Shown here in pieces: positions 11,160 to 23,629 of a DNA stretch of 64,000 nucleotides. Below the pieces are notes generated by a model, which made no database searches, was not told where the DNA came from, and saw nothing but the letters and a program-made list of their open reading frames with translations. This DNA is from Paraescarpia echinospica (taxonomy: Eukaryota; Annelida; Polychaeta; Sabellida; Siboglinidae). Made by a program: the position numbers and the translations under genes. The stretch covers positions 50,035,349 through 50,099,348 of the forward strand of contig CM034532.1 in the NCBI GenBank assembly GCA_020002185.1, written 5' to 3'. The stretch's first letter is position 1. Each line of letters begins with the position of its first letter.

Positions 11160-12000
11160 GATAGTCATCTGGAATCATGCTTGGAGCAGGCAGACTTGGA
11201 CTCCAGTGGCTGACATGAGTGACTGGATCCTCCCACTAGTACAACTGGCCACAGATCCAGATATCTCCTCCATGCTCCATGCATACTGTGCAGAGATTGC
11301 AACTCTCTACCAGTGGACCCTGTATCATGAAACCACATCGTAAATCCAACCAGGCACCGAGATTAGCCTATTTCCACCCTAAATACCTACTGCCACTGGA
11401 TAGGTCACTATTTATTTGCAATGTTTAATGCTTATCAGTGTTACCTGCAAAGTTACATTTTGATCAATCTGGAAATTTAATATGTCAATATTCATTATTT
11501 CATTAAGTTGAGCAATAGGAAAACCTTGTTACTTTCTGTCATTTTTGTTTTCAAGATATTCAACATACGGGATGCCCCCCATCAAATGTAGTCCAAAAAC
11601 AACCTGATTCTGTGTACATCCACAGGGGATCCTACAGTGATTGACATATTCATCTGCTCCCAAATTGCCACAAGAAAATGTGCTTTCTGTACAGCATAAG
11701 TGTCATTGCCCTTAAATATGCCACTTTCATCATGTGCAAACATAAGATTCAAGATTCAATAACTTATTGTTAGAGATTGTAAGAGAATATAAATTCCAGA
11801 AAGGGGGGACCATCTCAAAATCACACGCATTTTATTTGTCCAACCTGAACCCACAAGTAAAACTGTGATGTGTCCCCCACTGAGTTTACACACGCTGAGC
11901 AACCAGAAGTGGGCACATGTGAGACAAGTGGGCCCCTAACATCAGTGACTTCCAATTTATCAGTCTGGGAAGCAAGATTTCTAAATGTCACGGGAACGTA
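11160..12000. repeat. Second dispersed repeat family, copies 2 and 3
   Basis: 11225-11400 and 11845-11995 repeat blocks of the sequence at 10100-10400 in the same order and orientation. Intervening DNA is unremarkable. This suggests that one element was duplicated together with, or split by, the 70-bp array. Confidence 0.5.
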
Positions 12001-13210
12001 AGTAACCTTCCTGTTCCGCCAGTGATAAACAGCCGTGCCAAGCTGATGACGTTATCAGTCATTTCTAGGCAACACTTGGTGAAAATCTGGGACAATATAT
12101 GTGAGAAAAAAACCTGTCACAGGTCCCAAAGCTGAGACAAAAATGTTCTTTCTAGTATCTGCAATACATAATTCATTGTTAGTCAATTACAGCTCACCAT
12201 CATTGGTGGATGAGATATTTAACAAGACTATACTTCAAAGCTATGTACAAGCTCCACTTCAGAATGACAGGCGGATATGTTTTTTTAGATTTATCAAGAT
12301 TCTAACATTTGTTCATAATTTATGTATATACCATCCTTATCAGATGTATGACATTTTATTTTCAAACATATTCGCACTGGTAGCAATAACATAGTCACAA
12401 GATAACTGGTTCCATCCCTACTCTACCAGCCCAAACATGGATCAACTAACCATGGCGCTTCCTGCAGAATGGCTCACCTTTCAATCTATCCACTGAAAAA
12501 AGTAAATATCTCAAAATAACAGTATTTGTGGGTTTTTGAAATACATCGCCAATTAGAAGATCATAGGCCAGCGGTCAAGGGTTGGAGATGAATGAACATA
12601 GATAGAAAGACGCTAGTGTACTTCCTGTTAGGAGATGTATTAACTGTGCCTCCAAGTTAGCGTATTAATATATAGATTTGTGATGGATTCAAGACTGCTG
12701 GTCTCAATCATAGATACAGTAGAGACCATAACGGTGAGTCCAAGACATTTTAGGCATTTGTGAATGACCCCCTAATATTGCAACGATATTGATGAGACGT
12801 TAGTTCTACTAAACTTTCAATAACTGGATTCACATAAGGACAAAGTTGAAAATCCCATAATTTTTCAGTGACCAAAATTACAATTACGTTAGGTTAAAAA
12901 TATCAACTGTCAGTGCACAAGACCGTTGTAATTTTGGCACAGAAATAATTTCCAAAAGATTGCCGAAGCCATGAGAAATTTAGAATACATTTCACATGAG
13001 ACAGCACCAAATTCCATGCCTTTTCCTGAGAAGGAAAAATTCTTCAAATTAATTTCCTAAACATAAAAAAAAATTGTGTGTTTCCCCCTCACCTGTGTAA
13101 ACAGAGTACAGAGATAGCTCCCTGACCAAGGTATATTTCCCGGTGATGTTTTCCTCTGCTGTGATTTACCCTTTTGGCTCTCCAGTCACACATACTGAAT
13201 ATCGTTTAGA
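12000..13210. other. Intron sequence with one short repeat copy
   Basis: No gene is seen. Bases 12505-12620 match the dispersed repeat at 1960-2110 (AAATACATCGCCAATTAGAA, AGGCCAGCGGT). The plus-strand open frame at 12101-12394 has no recognisable domain. Confidence 0.45.
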
Positions 13211-13214
13211 TTAA

Positions 13215-13612
13215 TCCATTTGGTCGATGATTGGTTGGTTACCGATTACAATATAATGTGATCGATGATCATTTCAATTACATAAAAATTGGTTTTATGT
13301 GAAATATGTACAATTTCCGAATTTCCAAAACACATTGCCAAAATGATGCCATCATTCAAAATTACTATGCTTACAGCATGTCCAGAAATCTAATGTTATG
13401 AGAAGACATAGCGCACAACTGCTGTGCATCATAATTATGTATTTGGTCCACCATGTATTCATAAACGACAGTTCAGTATTCAATTACCACTGCCGATGTG
13501 TTGCAACAATACTGCCACATAGCAATCAAACTTCTCCTAGATTATAATCATCGATCATTTTGGATAAACGGATGATCGATTATGAAAATCAAACCGATTC
13601 CCAACCTTGCAG
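13215..13612. mobile_element. Possible hAT-like MITE, decayed
   Basis: The right end on the minus strand reads GCAAGGTTGGGAATCGG and runs on into ATAATCGATCATCCG. The left side carries related inverted blocks (ATCGATGATCATTTC and GATTGGTTGGTTACCGATT). Alternating ATCGATCAT blocks in inverted order near both ends resemble the termini of hAT-derived MITEs in many animals. A clear 8-bp target duplication was not found. Confidence 0.35.
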
Positions 13613-14139
13613 TACATAGATACCCTGCCTCACCTTGCAGTGAAGACATGTCTGTCTTCCCGTGACTATGACACATCCTTCAATTCCGTGCTCACAACGT
13701 TTATGACTTCTTCCGCATTGCTTAACACCCACGAAGTGAGCACTCACGATTTGATGAGCATCGCAATGGTCAGCGAAACAGCATTAGTGCAAGCCATCTC
13801 AGGGGAGAGACCATTATCTCATTCTGTGTCATCTTTCTCTGATCTCCACCAAATAAAATCTACAAATCCCCCAAAACCTACAAAGAAACCACCATGCAGT
13901 GCGGAAAATAATCCTGATGAACAAACCGTGTGATTTCAATGTACCGCGCAAGTGAAAACATCTGTGCAAAAACAAACAGCTTCTACATATAGAGCACTTC
14001 CTGGAATTCTCCCCAGAAATGGACTGTGCCAAGAAATGACAATCAGCATGTAATGGCATGGGTGCAACGGCCGCTCAGCGTGTGACATCGTTATAACACA
14101 AAGGACATGGTAATGACACGTGTACCACATGCATGTCCA

Positions 14140-14665
14140 GCTGTCACAATATTTGTCTCAAAGATCGAGACAGATGGCACGAAAACAGATTCAAATTCCC
14201 ACACAGAAACACAGACGGTAGATCACATTCCACGACCCTCAATGGCAACAAAAAAGGTGGCATTTGATACATTTTCTGTCATGGACCTTGTTTTTCTCAA
14301 TATTTCTGAGCTATGACAATGAAGGCATAAGGCGACTGTGGGGATTAGCTTGGCTCTAATGGCCAGTTTCTGTCCAGATCTATAATAAATGGCCTGATCT
14401 GTTGTACACTGTACTTAGAATGTTGCTGTCAGCCGATGTAAGTAATGAGCCAACTGCATGCAGCGATGTCCATGTCAACCACACAGTGATCAATAAAACA
14501 CATGCACTATACATAGTTGGGTTGCAATCAGTGTGTGTCGCTGCATACCTATACTTCTTACTGTGGTTTAATGACAGATCAGTTTTAAAACAGATGGCAT
14601 AAAAACATATTAAAATTCCACCACACAAACACATACGGTAGAAACACGTTCCACGACTCTCGATT
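14140..14665. repeat. ~85-bp block duplicated 420 bp apart
   Basis: The block with ACAGATGGCACGAAAACAGA, ACACAGAAACACAGACGGTAG and ATTCCACGACCCTC (14171-14250) recurs near 14584-14670 as a diverged direct copy. Between them is ordinary sequence. The duplication has no coding content that I can recognise. Confidence 0.5.
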
Positions 14666-14939
14666 TGAATTATTGATCAATTCTGGGCAATCATTTTCAT
14701 GCTGTACAAAGTGAACCTGGAACTAAGCAATGTTCAGATACCAGCAATCCCAATTGACACCCCTAACCCTGCAAGTAGCACCTCATCTTCTCTATTGTAT
14801 AGATTTCATGTTCTACTTATATACCTTGTATGTCTGTTGATCCTTTTATCTATACTCATCTCCCTTAAACTACAACATTTAAAAACTCCACCATACATCT
14901 TTCCACGGTCCTGCTTCTTCATTAATGTGGGTATCTAAA

Positions 14940-16190
14940 CAACCTGATTCCTTCAAGGCATTGATAAACACTGGTTAAAATGTTTTCTTTTGGATAAGAT
15001 GCAAAAATGGACAAAACATTTCTGATACATTGCAATAAAGATAACAATATAAACAAACTGAACATTACCACCCAACTACTGAGTTCCCAACCAGAAAAAA
15101 ACAGATCTTGTATTGCCTAGCACAATTAGCCCAAATTCAAGACGAACCACTCAAGCTATTTTTCCAGTAAGAAAATCACTCATTCATGCCACAACACAAT
15201 GTCACAGAAACCGTCAAGCCAAGCCAATTAAATTTTCTACAAGCTGTGTGGGATTATTTTAATGAACTCTGCAAAGATGGGCTAATGCATTCCTCAATGA
15301 CATCCGGAATTTGCGAAGTCATCAAAAATGGAAATTTGTGTCACAATATCTCAGGCTACTTAGAATTCTCGGTGAGTCACTCCAATCATCAATAATATGA
15401 TTTCTTTCCACCCTGATTGCTCAGGCCGGATCTGCAAGTGACGATTTTATGCTTGATCCATCTCCATGCTTCTTAATATCGACGCACATTAATCTTCAAA
15501 GGCTCAACGTAAATCAATAATGGATTTAAATGAACCATGGGAGATGATAATCAAATATCCTGACATTTTATGATATTTGTTTCTGGTTACCAAACTCCTC
15601 TAAGCCTAAACACTGAATCTGTTTCAATGTCATATTCCAGATGAATCTCTCTAAAATCAAAAATTAATTAATACATTCCCTTTCAATGAGCAAAATGGAC
15701 AAATTACATTGTTTGGTCTTTAGATTACAGTATGTGGAAAACACCACATATAACTACAGACAGAGCACACCACAAGATGGACACGAATAACCTGAAGGTT
15801 GGAAAAAGGTGATACAGACCTGATAACAACCTCATGTCCATTCACACAAAAAGGCTACTCAAGTGTTGATGTTTATTTTTTATAAAAACATGCCTACTAC
15901 TAGTACTACTACTACTCCTACAGAGTAAAAACATGTGTAACCTGTTTCAGCATTCCCAGTAATACGGGGCTCAGTTACTATTTCTGTTTTCCCTAAGGTG
16001 TGCCTAGCTACTCCACACTTGCCAGTTCATCATCAGTGACTGACTAGAGTCGTCACGCATGACCACTCATGCATGACTATGCTTGAACTGGTCATTATTA
16101 CACGACCCAGAGCACAATGATTTCATGCCAGGAATAAAATGATGACTGTATGCAAACACTGTTTTTGACTGAGAAGCACAAGAGTATTGT
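14940..16190. other. Intron sequence, no gene seen
   Basis: A+T-rich DNA without a supported exon. It contains only a short run of TAC/TAG triplets near 15896-15920. Confidence 0.4.
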
Positions 16191-16204
16191 GTGACTGTTG
16201 ATGT

Positions 16205-16318
16205 GCATACATACATACATACATACATACATACATACATACATACATACATACATACATACATACATACATGCATGCATGCATGCATGTGTCTGTGCAT
16301 ACATGCATGCATGCATGC
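16205..16318. repeat. (CATA)n followed by (CATG)n microsatellite
   Basis: About 17 CATA units run directly into CATG units, interrupted once by TGTCTGTG. The junction suggests that point mutation of one unit was then spread by slippage. Open frames across it on both strands are Tyr/Ile/His or Met/Tyr/Val/Cys repeats and are not genes. Confidence 0.95.
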
Positions 16319-16689
16319 AGCAGTGTATTGGATGCCTTTGGGAGGAATATGCTTTAACAAAAATGATTTCTTACCACCTACCCCTGTTACCACTAGTCTT
16401 GTTGTCTCCTACAACTGGCTAAATAAACTGACTGAATCGTGTAACCCTGTTAACAATGTCTGAACCTTTGCTTGCTGCTAATGTTGACAATGTAAACTAA
16501 ATTTTGTTTAGTCGGCCATTTCACATGATAAACTCAACAACACGGTAGACTATATATAACCAGTAAGTAATTAAATATAATGATAGAGGATGCAAGTTAA
16601 TAACTGACAGCATAGATTATATGTCTTCATTTCTTAATTTATAATCCTACAATGCAAGCATAATCATCAAGTTTGATATGCAATCTGAA

Positions 16690-16915
16690 GATATCATGGT
16701 TGAATTTACTGAGTGGTTAGTCCATCCACTTGGACCAGACTTAGACTTGACCTACCCAAGAACCACTTGGTGGGAAAACCTGACATCTCAACATTAGAGA
16801 CACTGTCTCCCTGTGGCTTAGATGTTAAACAGGTTAAGCAGTGATCTTGTCCTTGATAGGGCACATAAAAGACCCCCTATGGGCTAGTATACATTGGCAA
16901 TCATTTTCAGTGCCA
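16690..16915 (+). repeat. Dispersed repeat of a type common in molluscs
   Basis: The stretch with TTAGATGTTAAACAGGTTAAG, then TTGTCCTTGATAGGGCACAT and AAAAGACCCCCTATGGGCTA resembles an interspersed repeat I associate with gastropod and bivalve intergenic DNA. That association is from memory of style and was not checked. No coding potential is visible. Confidence 0.35.
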
Positions 16916-17470
16916 ACATGGCTCAGCTATTCTGAAAGTCTGGCCGGTCCAATTAAGGCATGGTGACTCAAAAGGCCATCTGGTATCCTGAACTGAGCAG
17001 TTACTAGAATGCACTGAATGCTGGCACCAGCACAGGTAACATCACCTGTGAAGCTGCAATGTTTCTGCACATGGCAACTCTGACTTTGCAAATCCCTTTT
17101 ATCTCTTACACATGCCATGATCACAGAGATGCCAAGTTAATGAACATTTCAGGAGAAGATTCTCCTCCTGGAGGAGTAATAAAAGAAGGTCGGTGTGAGG
17201 TAACCTAATTCAATGTTTTTCCAAAATTTAAAACCCCCAATGATGGTGTTTTATGCATTCTGTAGCCACTTTTTATGGAAAATTCAGAACTGATTCAAAG
17301 GAACGTTACTTAAAAAATAAAGAGAAACCAGAGAAATTACTACATTGATAAGACCTCCTTCACAAAGTAGGAGACTTCTTTGACTTCTACATTTCACTAA
17401 AAGTCTTAAAAACGATAGAAAACAGATTATCTCCTGGTACATGTGGAGAGCTCCCCAGGAGATGTAGAAT

Positions 17471-17805
17471 GGTATAAGTTCTTATACAGCACGGTATGCA
17501 AAGCTTGGGGCTGCTCAAAGCGCTTTACATTTTACACCCTGGCAGACGACCTGTTCAATCAAACATTATCTCAACTTCTCTTGGAAGCATTCAGCCAGGC
17601 TGCAATTACTGCACAAAGGCTATTCATACACAAATATCCACCACTGTCTATATCCAGGTAGTCATTCATACAGCTGAGTAAACTGGAGCAACGTTGAATG
17701 AACGAACTTGCCCAAGATTCAAAACGGCGGCAAGAAGATTCGAACACGAAATCTCTTAATAGAGTATGACGCTCTAACCACTAAGCCCCTGCGCTCTAAC
17801 CACTG
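17471..17805 (-). mobile_element. Full-length tRNA-headed CORE-SINE (MIR-like)
   Basis: Read on the minus strand, a tRNA-like head has an A box TAGTGGTTAGAGCG (17783-17770) and a B box GTTCGAATC (17745-17737). Next comes TTGGGCAAGTTCGTTCATTC and CCAGTTTACTCAGCTGTATG, which parallels the MIR CORE (TTGGGCAAGT..., CAGTTT.CTCATCTGTA). It ends with GTAAAGCGCTTTGAGCAG and TGTATAAGAACTTA, resembling the L2-type LINE 3' end that MIR also carries. It is the best-preserved copy here. A direct repeat GCTCTAACCACT occurs at the head edge. Confidence 0.75.
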
Positions 17806-20130
17806 TCCACCCACTTACCTGCCAGCACTGCTTGGGCCACATGTGGACGAGCACACATGTAAACAACTCAGGGGAGACACACAAGTGACGAGAACCCACG
17901 GGTGGATCATTCACCGTTCCCTGTGTACCCGGAACAGGGACTGGGACAGCAGAGTCTACGGTGAGAGATTCACTCCACCACTAAATCAATAGGCCAGGCA
18001 ACCACCGGGCATGCGGGAGAAAATCAATCCTTCATCCGTAAAATGTCAATAATTAAAAGCACACTTCAGACACATATGCGGCAGACTGTTCAAAGTGAAA
18101 TTAAAAATTAGGAGACAGTCGGGCTGATTGTGACAGTTGTCCTGTCAAGGAATGACAGGTGGTCGAATGAGTCATGTGTTAGAGTCACGCACAGTGGTCA
18201 AAACTGGTATTGCCCATGAAAGACAGCTGGGGATAGATCACTATTTTAGTTCTGGGCTTATAAGTACTTGGTAAAAGCTTTATTTCATGATGGTGACCAT
18301 GTCACGTATTACTCAGAAATACATTGTATATACACTTCAACATCCACATTTATACAGAGCTCTTTTGATATACTATATAATTCACAACAATAAATTATAA
18401 ATAGTAATAACTAAATAAATAATAATTAAATATTGTTACTATTAAACAAATCATGAATCAATTTAGTTTAATTTACCACCTCTAGACAATAAAAGTAGTA
18501 AATAAACAAATGAATGAATTAAAACTATAAATTTACCATTAAAATGTTAACAGTTATTCAAGCATATAAATTGTGATAATATATGAATGAAGTTCCACCA
18601 GAAATGTTGTGATGATTTGTCGATTTTTGTGCCATGGAAAAAATATAATGTACACAGAATTTGGACCATTTTGTCTTACTATAAAACCTATGTTGTGTTA
18701 GACTTTAAAAACAAGTGATGGAGGACCCCAGTGTGTGAATACATAATATTGTTTGTTTTGGCAACAAACAATGGGTAACAAGTTGTTTTTTTGTTAAAAC
18801 AAAATTGTAAGATTTGACAATGTTACATGTAACCTTCAGTTCAGGGACGCACCCAACAAATACACAATTATATTAAAATCAAAATCATAACAACACTTTT
18901 GACAATATCAAACAATCATTAGTAGACACTACCTCACAAGAATATCAAAGTTTATCTCAAAGCCTTATCACTTAGTTTAAAGGTTACTAGTGAAAATAGC
19001 AGTCACAGGACTTCTACGATCACCAATGAACATATGTAAAAGTAACAATACAATCCAGTAACAAAGACAACTGTACATTGATTAAGCAACAGCAACAGAT
19101 GGAATCAGTCTGCTTATCTCAGCATAAACAATACATCTGTATGTATTCTAACAGTACCAGTAGATAATAAAGAAAACCTCACAGCCATTTTCCTTTAAAT
19201 AAATAACATGTGTCACTGACATGTTCCTAGTCATTACTCATTAATGCAATAGTCAATAGTTTCAGCTGTGACAATACACAAAAGAAACTAGTCAAAAATA
19301 ATTACTACTGACCACTAAATCAAATGCAATTTTCATTAATTAACTAACAGGTAATTTAGTGAGCGAAACACCTGCTTCAAATGAACCTGCATCCGAACAT
19401 GTACTTTTTACACACACCACACACCACACCACACCACACGCACACACACAGAGCCATTATCAATCAACAGCAGCATTGTGTCTCACTGACAAATGACAAT
19501 ACGTAATTAATAAGGATAAGTTGTTTCCATATATAAACACAGGTCACACAGTACTGGTGAATAACCGATGGATATATTTATTTACTAGTCACCTCTTTAA
19601 TCAGGTCACTTCATTTGAATAACTTAGTTTTCGTTAGCTTCTTTAGAAGGGTTATACAACTTGTAATGCATGTATAATGTTATTTATTTTATAATTATTT
19701 ATCATTTATAAGTATTTTTTGTTAATAATCATTATGTATATACATATATTGTAAAGCACCATGAACAAAGAAAAAGAAAGAAAATGACCATTGGGGATTC
19801 TGTCCTTTAGAGTTGTGTCCTGCCTAAGGGTTAATGTCCGGGAAGGGCTATGTCTGTGAGGGGTTATGTCCCTACCCTGAAATAAAAATACCAGCATGTT
19901 TATATTGCACAGTTGCAATAAGTTTCTACAAATATATAGTCTTGTCTACAGACCTTCGATGAGCCAGTCTGTGATTTGCATCCATTACAACCTGACATGT
20001 GCATTTCCACAAAATGTATCTGTTATGACAGGATCCGAACTATAAACTAGGCTAGCAGTGTGATAGCAGCTGTTCTACCTGTAGGGATGGCAGTGATGCA
20101 GGAATAAAACATTTCTAAATCAAATCACTT
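17806..20130. other. Intron sequence, no gene seen
   Basis: Very A+T-rich, especially at 18370-18560. A CACAC run occupies about 19413-19450. Near 19795-19870 there is a small set of imperfect repeats of the form GGGTTAATGTCC, GGGCTATGTC and GGGGTTATGTCC that recalls the 70-bp array unit. No exon was recognised. Confidence 0.45.
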
Positions 20131-20132
20131 AC

Positions 20133-20267
20133 CGTGTGTCACTGTGGACTACTGTACTGCCCTGTCTCGCTGCGATGGTGCAGGTCAGAGATCATGGTAG
20201 GCACTGTAGTGCCACCTGCTGGCACTACAGGAATCTCTCATTTGCAATCCGTGTGTTTCTCCGAGGG
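20133..20267 (-). other. Candidate non-coding exon on the minus strand
   Basis: On the minus strand a good acceptor (TTCTGCTTCCAG) precedes base 20267 and a good donor (CACACG|GTAAGTG) follows base 20133, defining a 135-bp exon-like unit. If joined to the upstream APC candidate exon at phase 0 it hits a stop within about ten codons, so it could only be a 5'-UTR or alternative exon. It carries a CTCF-like palindrome. Transcript evidence is needed to accept it. Confidence 0.2.
20206..20228. promoter_or_regulatory. CTCF-like motif within a palindrome
   Basis: GTAGTGCCA, spacer CCTGC, TGGCACTAC is a perfect 9-bp inverted repeat. The minus strand reads GCCAGCAGGTGGCACTAC, close to the CTCF core. 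Palindrome and motif coincide, so either a paired-protein operator-like site or CTCF binding is possible. Confidence 0.4.
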
Positions 20268-21174
20268 CTGGAAGCAGAATGTTATTGTTAATCATTTTAA
20301 CAGATTTTTCAGTGTGTTACGGTAGCTGCTGCTACGGCTGTGCAACAACACTGCAATGAAGTAGATACACATGAGACTGTATTCACAGACATGTCACATC
20401 TTTGTGATTAATTTATTGATTTCTCAAGGTACTGTACCATGGTCTAGGTCCGAGACGCTACATGCTGATGAACACACGTGAAAGTGCATCAAACACCCAC
20501 ATTTTGCTCCACTTCTAAGGTCTATGTCTGCTAATTGGCATGCCATACATAATTATTAGTCACCTAATAATCTAAATGAGTTACCGGCAACATTTGTGAT
20601 TGGCCACGATCTAGAACTATACACACTGGCAAGATTATGTACATACATATTGGTAGTCTTCCCACATATGTTAGACAAGCATGTCACACCCAACTTATGA
20701 TAACCACAAGTTCTGCGTAATACATAGTTCTCTTTAGGTACCAGAATTAATTCCAGCTTGGTATGCCGTTATGGTACTGATAGTGTGGTTAACATTCCAT
20801 TACGCAGTGTTGATTTGAATGCACCAATAGTTTAGTTATGAAACAAACAATATGACACGGCCTACACAACTACGTCTCTCTTCACAGGATGTAGCTCACT
20901 GAAGTTTCAAAGTGCCGATGAATCACTGTTCAGTGTTGTCTTGGCCATTCATAATCTCTAACTTTATCGGACACGAGATGACATTCCCCAATTAAATACT
21001 ACCTAATGATGTAATAACTCATACTACACAAGCAATAATAGAAGAAGTCATAGATATAATAATGACTTAATATGTACCTGTAGTCTTACTTGACATGTTT
21101 TTAAAGTGTTATATATAGTGGGGGCCTGGGGATTTGGTCGTCACCATGTATCACACTAGTGGCAAGACGAAAGT

Positions 21175-21243
21175 CCCTCCGGACAAAAGCCCCCCCTTCC
21201 AGAAGACATAAGTCCCTCATTCCGAGGGCTTTTGTCCGGAGGG
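21175..21243. repeat. 18-bp inverted repeat, GGACAAAAGCCC type
   Basis: CCCTCCGGACAAAAGCCC at 21175-21192 is exactly inverted at 21226-21243. Between and around it are partial copies of the same words (AAGTCCCTC, GGGGCTTTTGTCC). This looks like a small palindromic repeat cluster that can fold into alternative hairpins. Confidence 0.75.
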
Positions 21244-21505
21244 GCTTTTGTCCCATCTTCATCGCACAATACCTAAGGATAGACACCCAGATAATTCAAC
21301 AACATGAATGACATCACTTGTCAGTTGTTCAATCACGGAATATTCCCGCAGGATCCCCGGTGTTTCCAATGGTGACACTTTGCAGTTTCGACATACTAAA
21401 AATCTAGACATTCATGTAACATGGCGCCCAAACAGTAACTGAGTTTTGGTTTATGACGGTGGTGGGAATAAAACCGTGCAGGCAAATGGCACTACGTCAC
21501 TAGTC

Positions 21506-21815
21506 GGCACTTGTGTCGAATCCGGATCCTGTTGAAGCCCAAATAGCGACGCGGTTTGCGCTAATCTGCACCGCTGCGGCCATGCGTTACCGCACAGTGC
21601 ATGTAAAATGTGAGATAGGTTCCTATAGCAGAATATGTTGATACAAACCGGGGCTTTATATTTATGCCACAAATGGGCATAAGACGCAATATATTTAAAA
21701 GTAAATATGCCTAGGATAATGTTGAATAATGAAACTATCTCACTGGGGTATAAAAATCAGGCAAAACTCGTTATAATGGCAAAATCAAGGTGGGTCCGGA
21801 TTCGACACAAGTGCC
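21506..21815. repeat. 21-bp perfect inverted repeat, 268 bp apart
   Basis: The 21-bp arm at 21506-21526 (GGCACTTGTG then TCGAATCCGGA) is found exactly inverted at 21795-21815. The internal sequence shows no open frame of note. It could be the arms of a foldback element or a small MITE. Target duplications were not identified. Confidence 0.65.
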
Positions 21816-22439
21816 CACAAGTCTATTCAACTAGTCTAATGTTCTATGCCGGGTTTTTTTTTAAAGTAAAAGTAAGGAATGTGATTCATAAGATATATTT
21901 GTGCTAAATATATAATACGTATTCCCACAACTTTGTGCAAACAAACTTATTGGAAAGTTGATTTGAGTTATGAATATAAACCACCAAAGTTCACATCTCT
22001 TAAAAAATGGGCCAAGTGGCCCTGAAGTCCTTTGGACTAATACGTCTATATGTGACCCCGGCTGACCAAATGAGTGATAAGTCGGAAAAATTGTAACATT
22101 GTTTTCTTACATCCTTGTAAAGGTTTGGTAGGGTGCTTTACACGGTTTCAAAAAATATGACTGCTACAAAAATTGGCAAAGTTATGGAGCATTGAACATG
22201 GTAGGGATCAAAAAGTGAAAATGAAAAAAACGGCTGTTGAAGTTTTACATTATATATGCAAATGGATTGCATGGAAATATTACATGCACAACATTCAAAT
22301 GTGGCACACAGTATGTAATATGTATGTTATGTTGCAATGATACACTGGAAGTACAAATGTGCTGCTACAAAGACTTATCAAGTTATGCCAGATTATGTCT
22401 TCATGTGTAAAACTAAGAGGACAGATTATTTGAGAGCAA

Positions 22440-22625
22440 AAGGTAAACTCACTGTTTGACACAGTTTAAAACATACAGGCAACTGTCCAGTTTAACAGGG
22501 GTCTAGTGGCTTAATGCTGTCTGTTGACACAAGCTACTGCCAGTGACCAATTACACATTAGTCACAGCTTCCATCAAACAATAGCAGGCAGAGAATCTTA
22601 GCTCCACAGCTGGGTGTAATACACA
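22440..22625 (+). repeat. Dispersed repeat copy (partner at 23630-23770)
   Basis: The words ACAGTTTAAAACATACAGGC, AACTGTCCAGTTTAACAGGGG, TGACCAATTACACATTAGTCA and CAGCTT recur in the same order about 1.2 kb further on. The two copies bracket the reverse transcriptase fragment at 22890-23177, so they might be arms of one larger broken element. Confidence 0.5.
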
Positions 22626-22889
22626 ACCAGAGCCACCACTGATTCATGGTTAAGTAGATTAGCTCAATGCACCAACTAAGACAATACACAACACTGTGAG
22701 TGACAGTGTCCAGAGTGAGGCCTAAGCAGTGTCCTCATTGCTGAATAGATCAATTAAACCTGCCAAGTGGGTGACATTCTGCACAAGTGTTCATTAATCC
22801 TTAGTGATTGTTCAGAACACCAGACTGACCACATACCTAAACAAAGCGAATGTAATAGGTGAAGAACAGGCAGTGTTCAGATAGGGGTA

Positions 22890-23177
22890 TTGGTTGAATT
22901 GTATTTGTCTCGACTCAAAAGGCTTTATTGTGTCTTCATCGATTATAAGAAAGCATTTGATTTAGTAGACCGGTCCTCCCTGTGGTCTAAGATAATTTCA
23001 TGCGGTATTAATGGTATTGTGTTGAAAGTTGTATACAACATGTACAAAAATGCTAAATCATGTATAAATGAGGGCCAGGCTGTGTCAGCCTTCTTCTCAT
23101 GTGTAGAGGTATGGCAAGGAGAAAACTTGTGTCCTTTGTTATTTGCTATTTACCTGAATAATTTTGAACACTGTTAG
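22890..23177 (+). pseudogene. Non-LTR reverse transcriptase fragment
   Basis: The open frame begins in the RT palm and contains the motif A block VFIDYKKAFDLVDRSSLW. It continues through ISCGINGIVLKVVYNMY to a GENLCPLLFAIYLN block, the counterpart of the conserved RQGxxLSPxLFxIYLN. It then stops before the catalytic YxDD. Fingers, YxDD, thumb and endonuclease are all missing on both sides, so it is a dead internal piece of a LINE. The GENLxPLLFAIYLND style is common in invertebrate non-LTR elements; I do not assign a clade. Confidence 0.75.
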
Positions 23178-23436
23178 TCACAATTATAACGGACTTGACA
23201 TGGCAGCTGGTTAAATTTACATATATATGTATAGCGGAACTATGTCAACTCTTCTAATGGTTGACATTTGGTTGTTTCAGGTGTCAACTATATTGTGAAT
23301 CTGTAATTATTAGTCTATATTGATACAATTGATTTACACAGTACCATGTCTACACAAGGCATGGCAAGCGTAAACAGAACAGTAGAATGCATTTGATATA
23401 AATAAAGTGTAGGATATTTCACTCTATAGTTGTCCA

Positions 23437-23513
23437 GAATATTAATTTTCTATGTTTGTCACCTACAGGTGACAGAATATTAATTTTCTATGTTTGTCAC
23501 CTACAGGTTTCTA
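23437..23513. repeat. 38-bp tandem duplication
   Basis: The unit TATTAATTTTCTATGTTTGT CACCTACAGGTGACAGAA occurs twice in direct succession with no visible difference over the shared part, so the duplication is recent. Confidence 0.8.
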
Positions 23514-23629
23514 CAGACAATACATCTTTAACCAATAGACACCACAGTCACACCATTTTATAATAATTAAATGAACATCAAAATAAACACAACTTGCAAT
23601 TATAGAAAATCAATAGTTTTGAAGATACA

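Noticed and set aside
13607..13933. 108-codon plus-strand open frame
   Set aside because: Starts at the edge of a decayed MITE, low-complexity Ser/Thr/Pro composition, no recognised homology.
16067..16463. Open frames rich in Tyr-Val-Cys-Met or Tyr-Ile-His-Thr on both strands
   Set aside because: Products of the CATA/CATG microsatellite.
17737..17783. Genuine tRNA gene from A and B boxes
   Set aside because: The cloverleaf is not complete and the unit continues into CORE and LINE-like tail sequence found in other copies; it is a SINE head.
22890..23177. RT fragment as a functional gene or retron
   Set aside because: It lacks fingers and the YxDD box and is stop-bounded; flanks show no ncRNA or accessory gene. 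It is a LINE relic.
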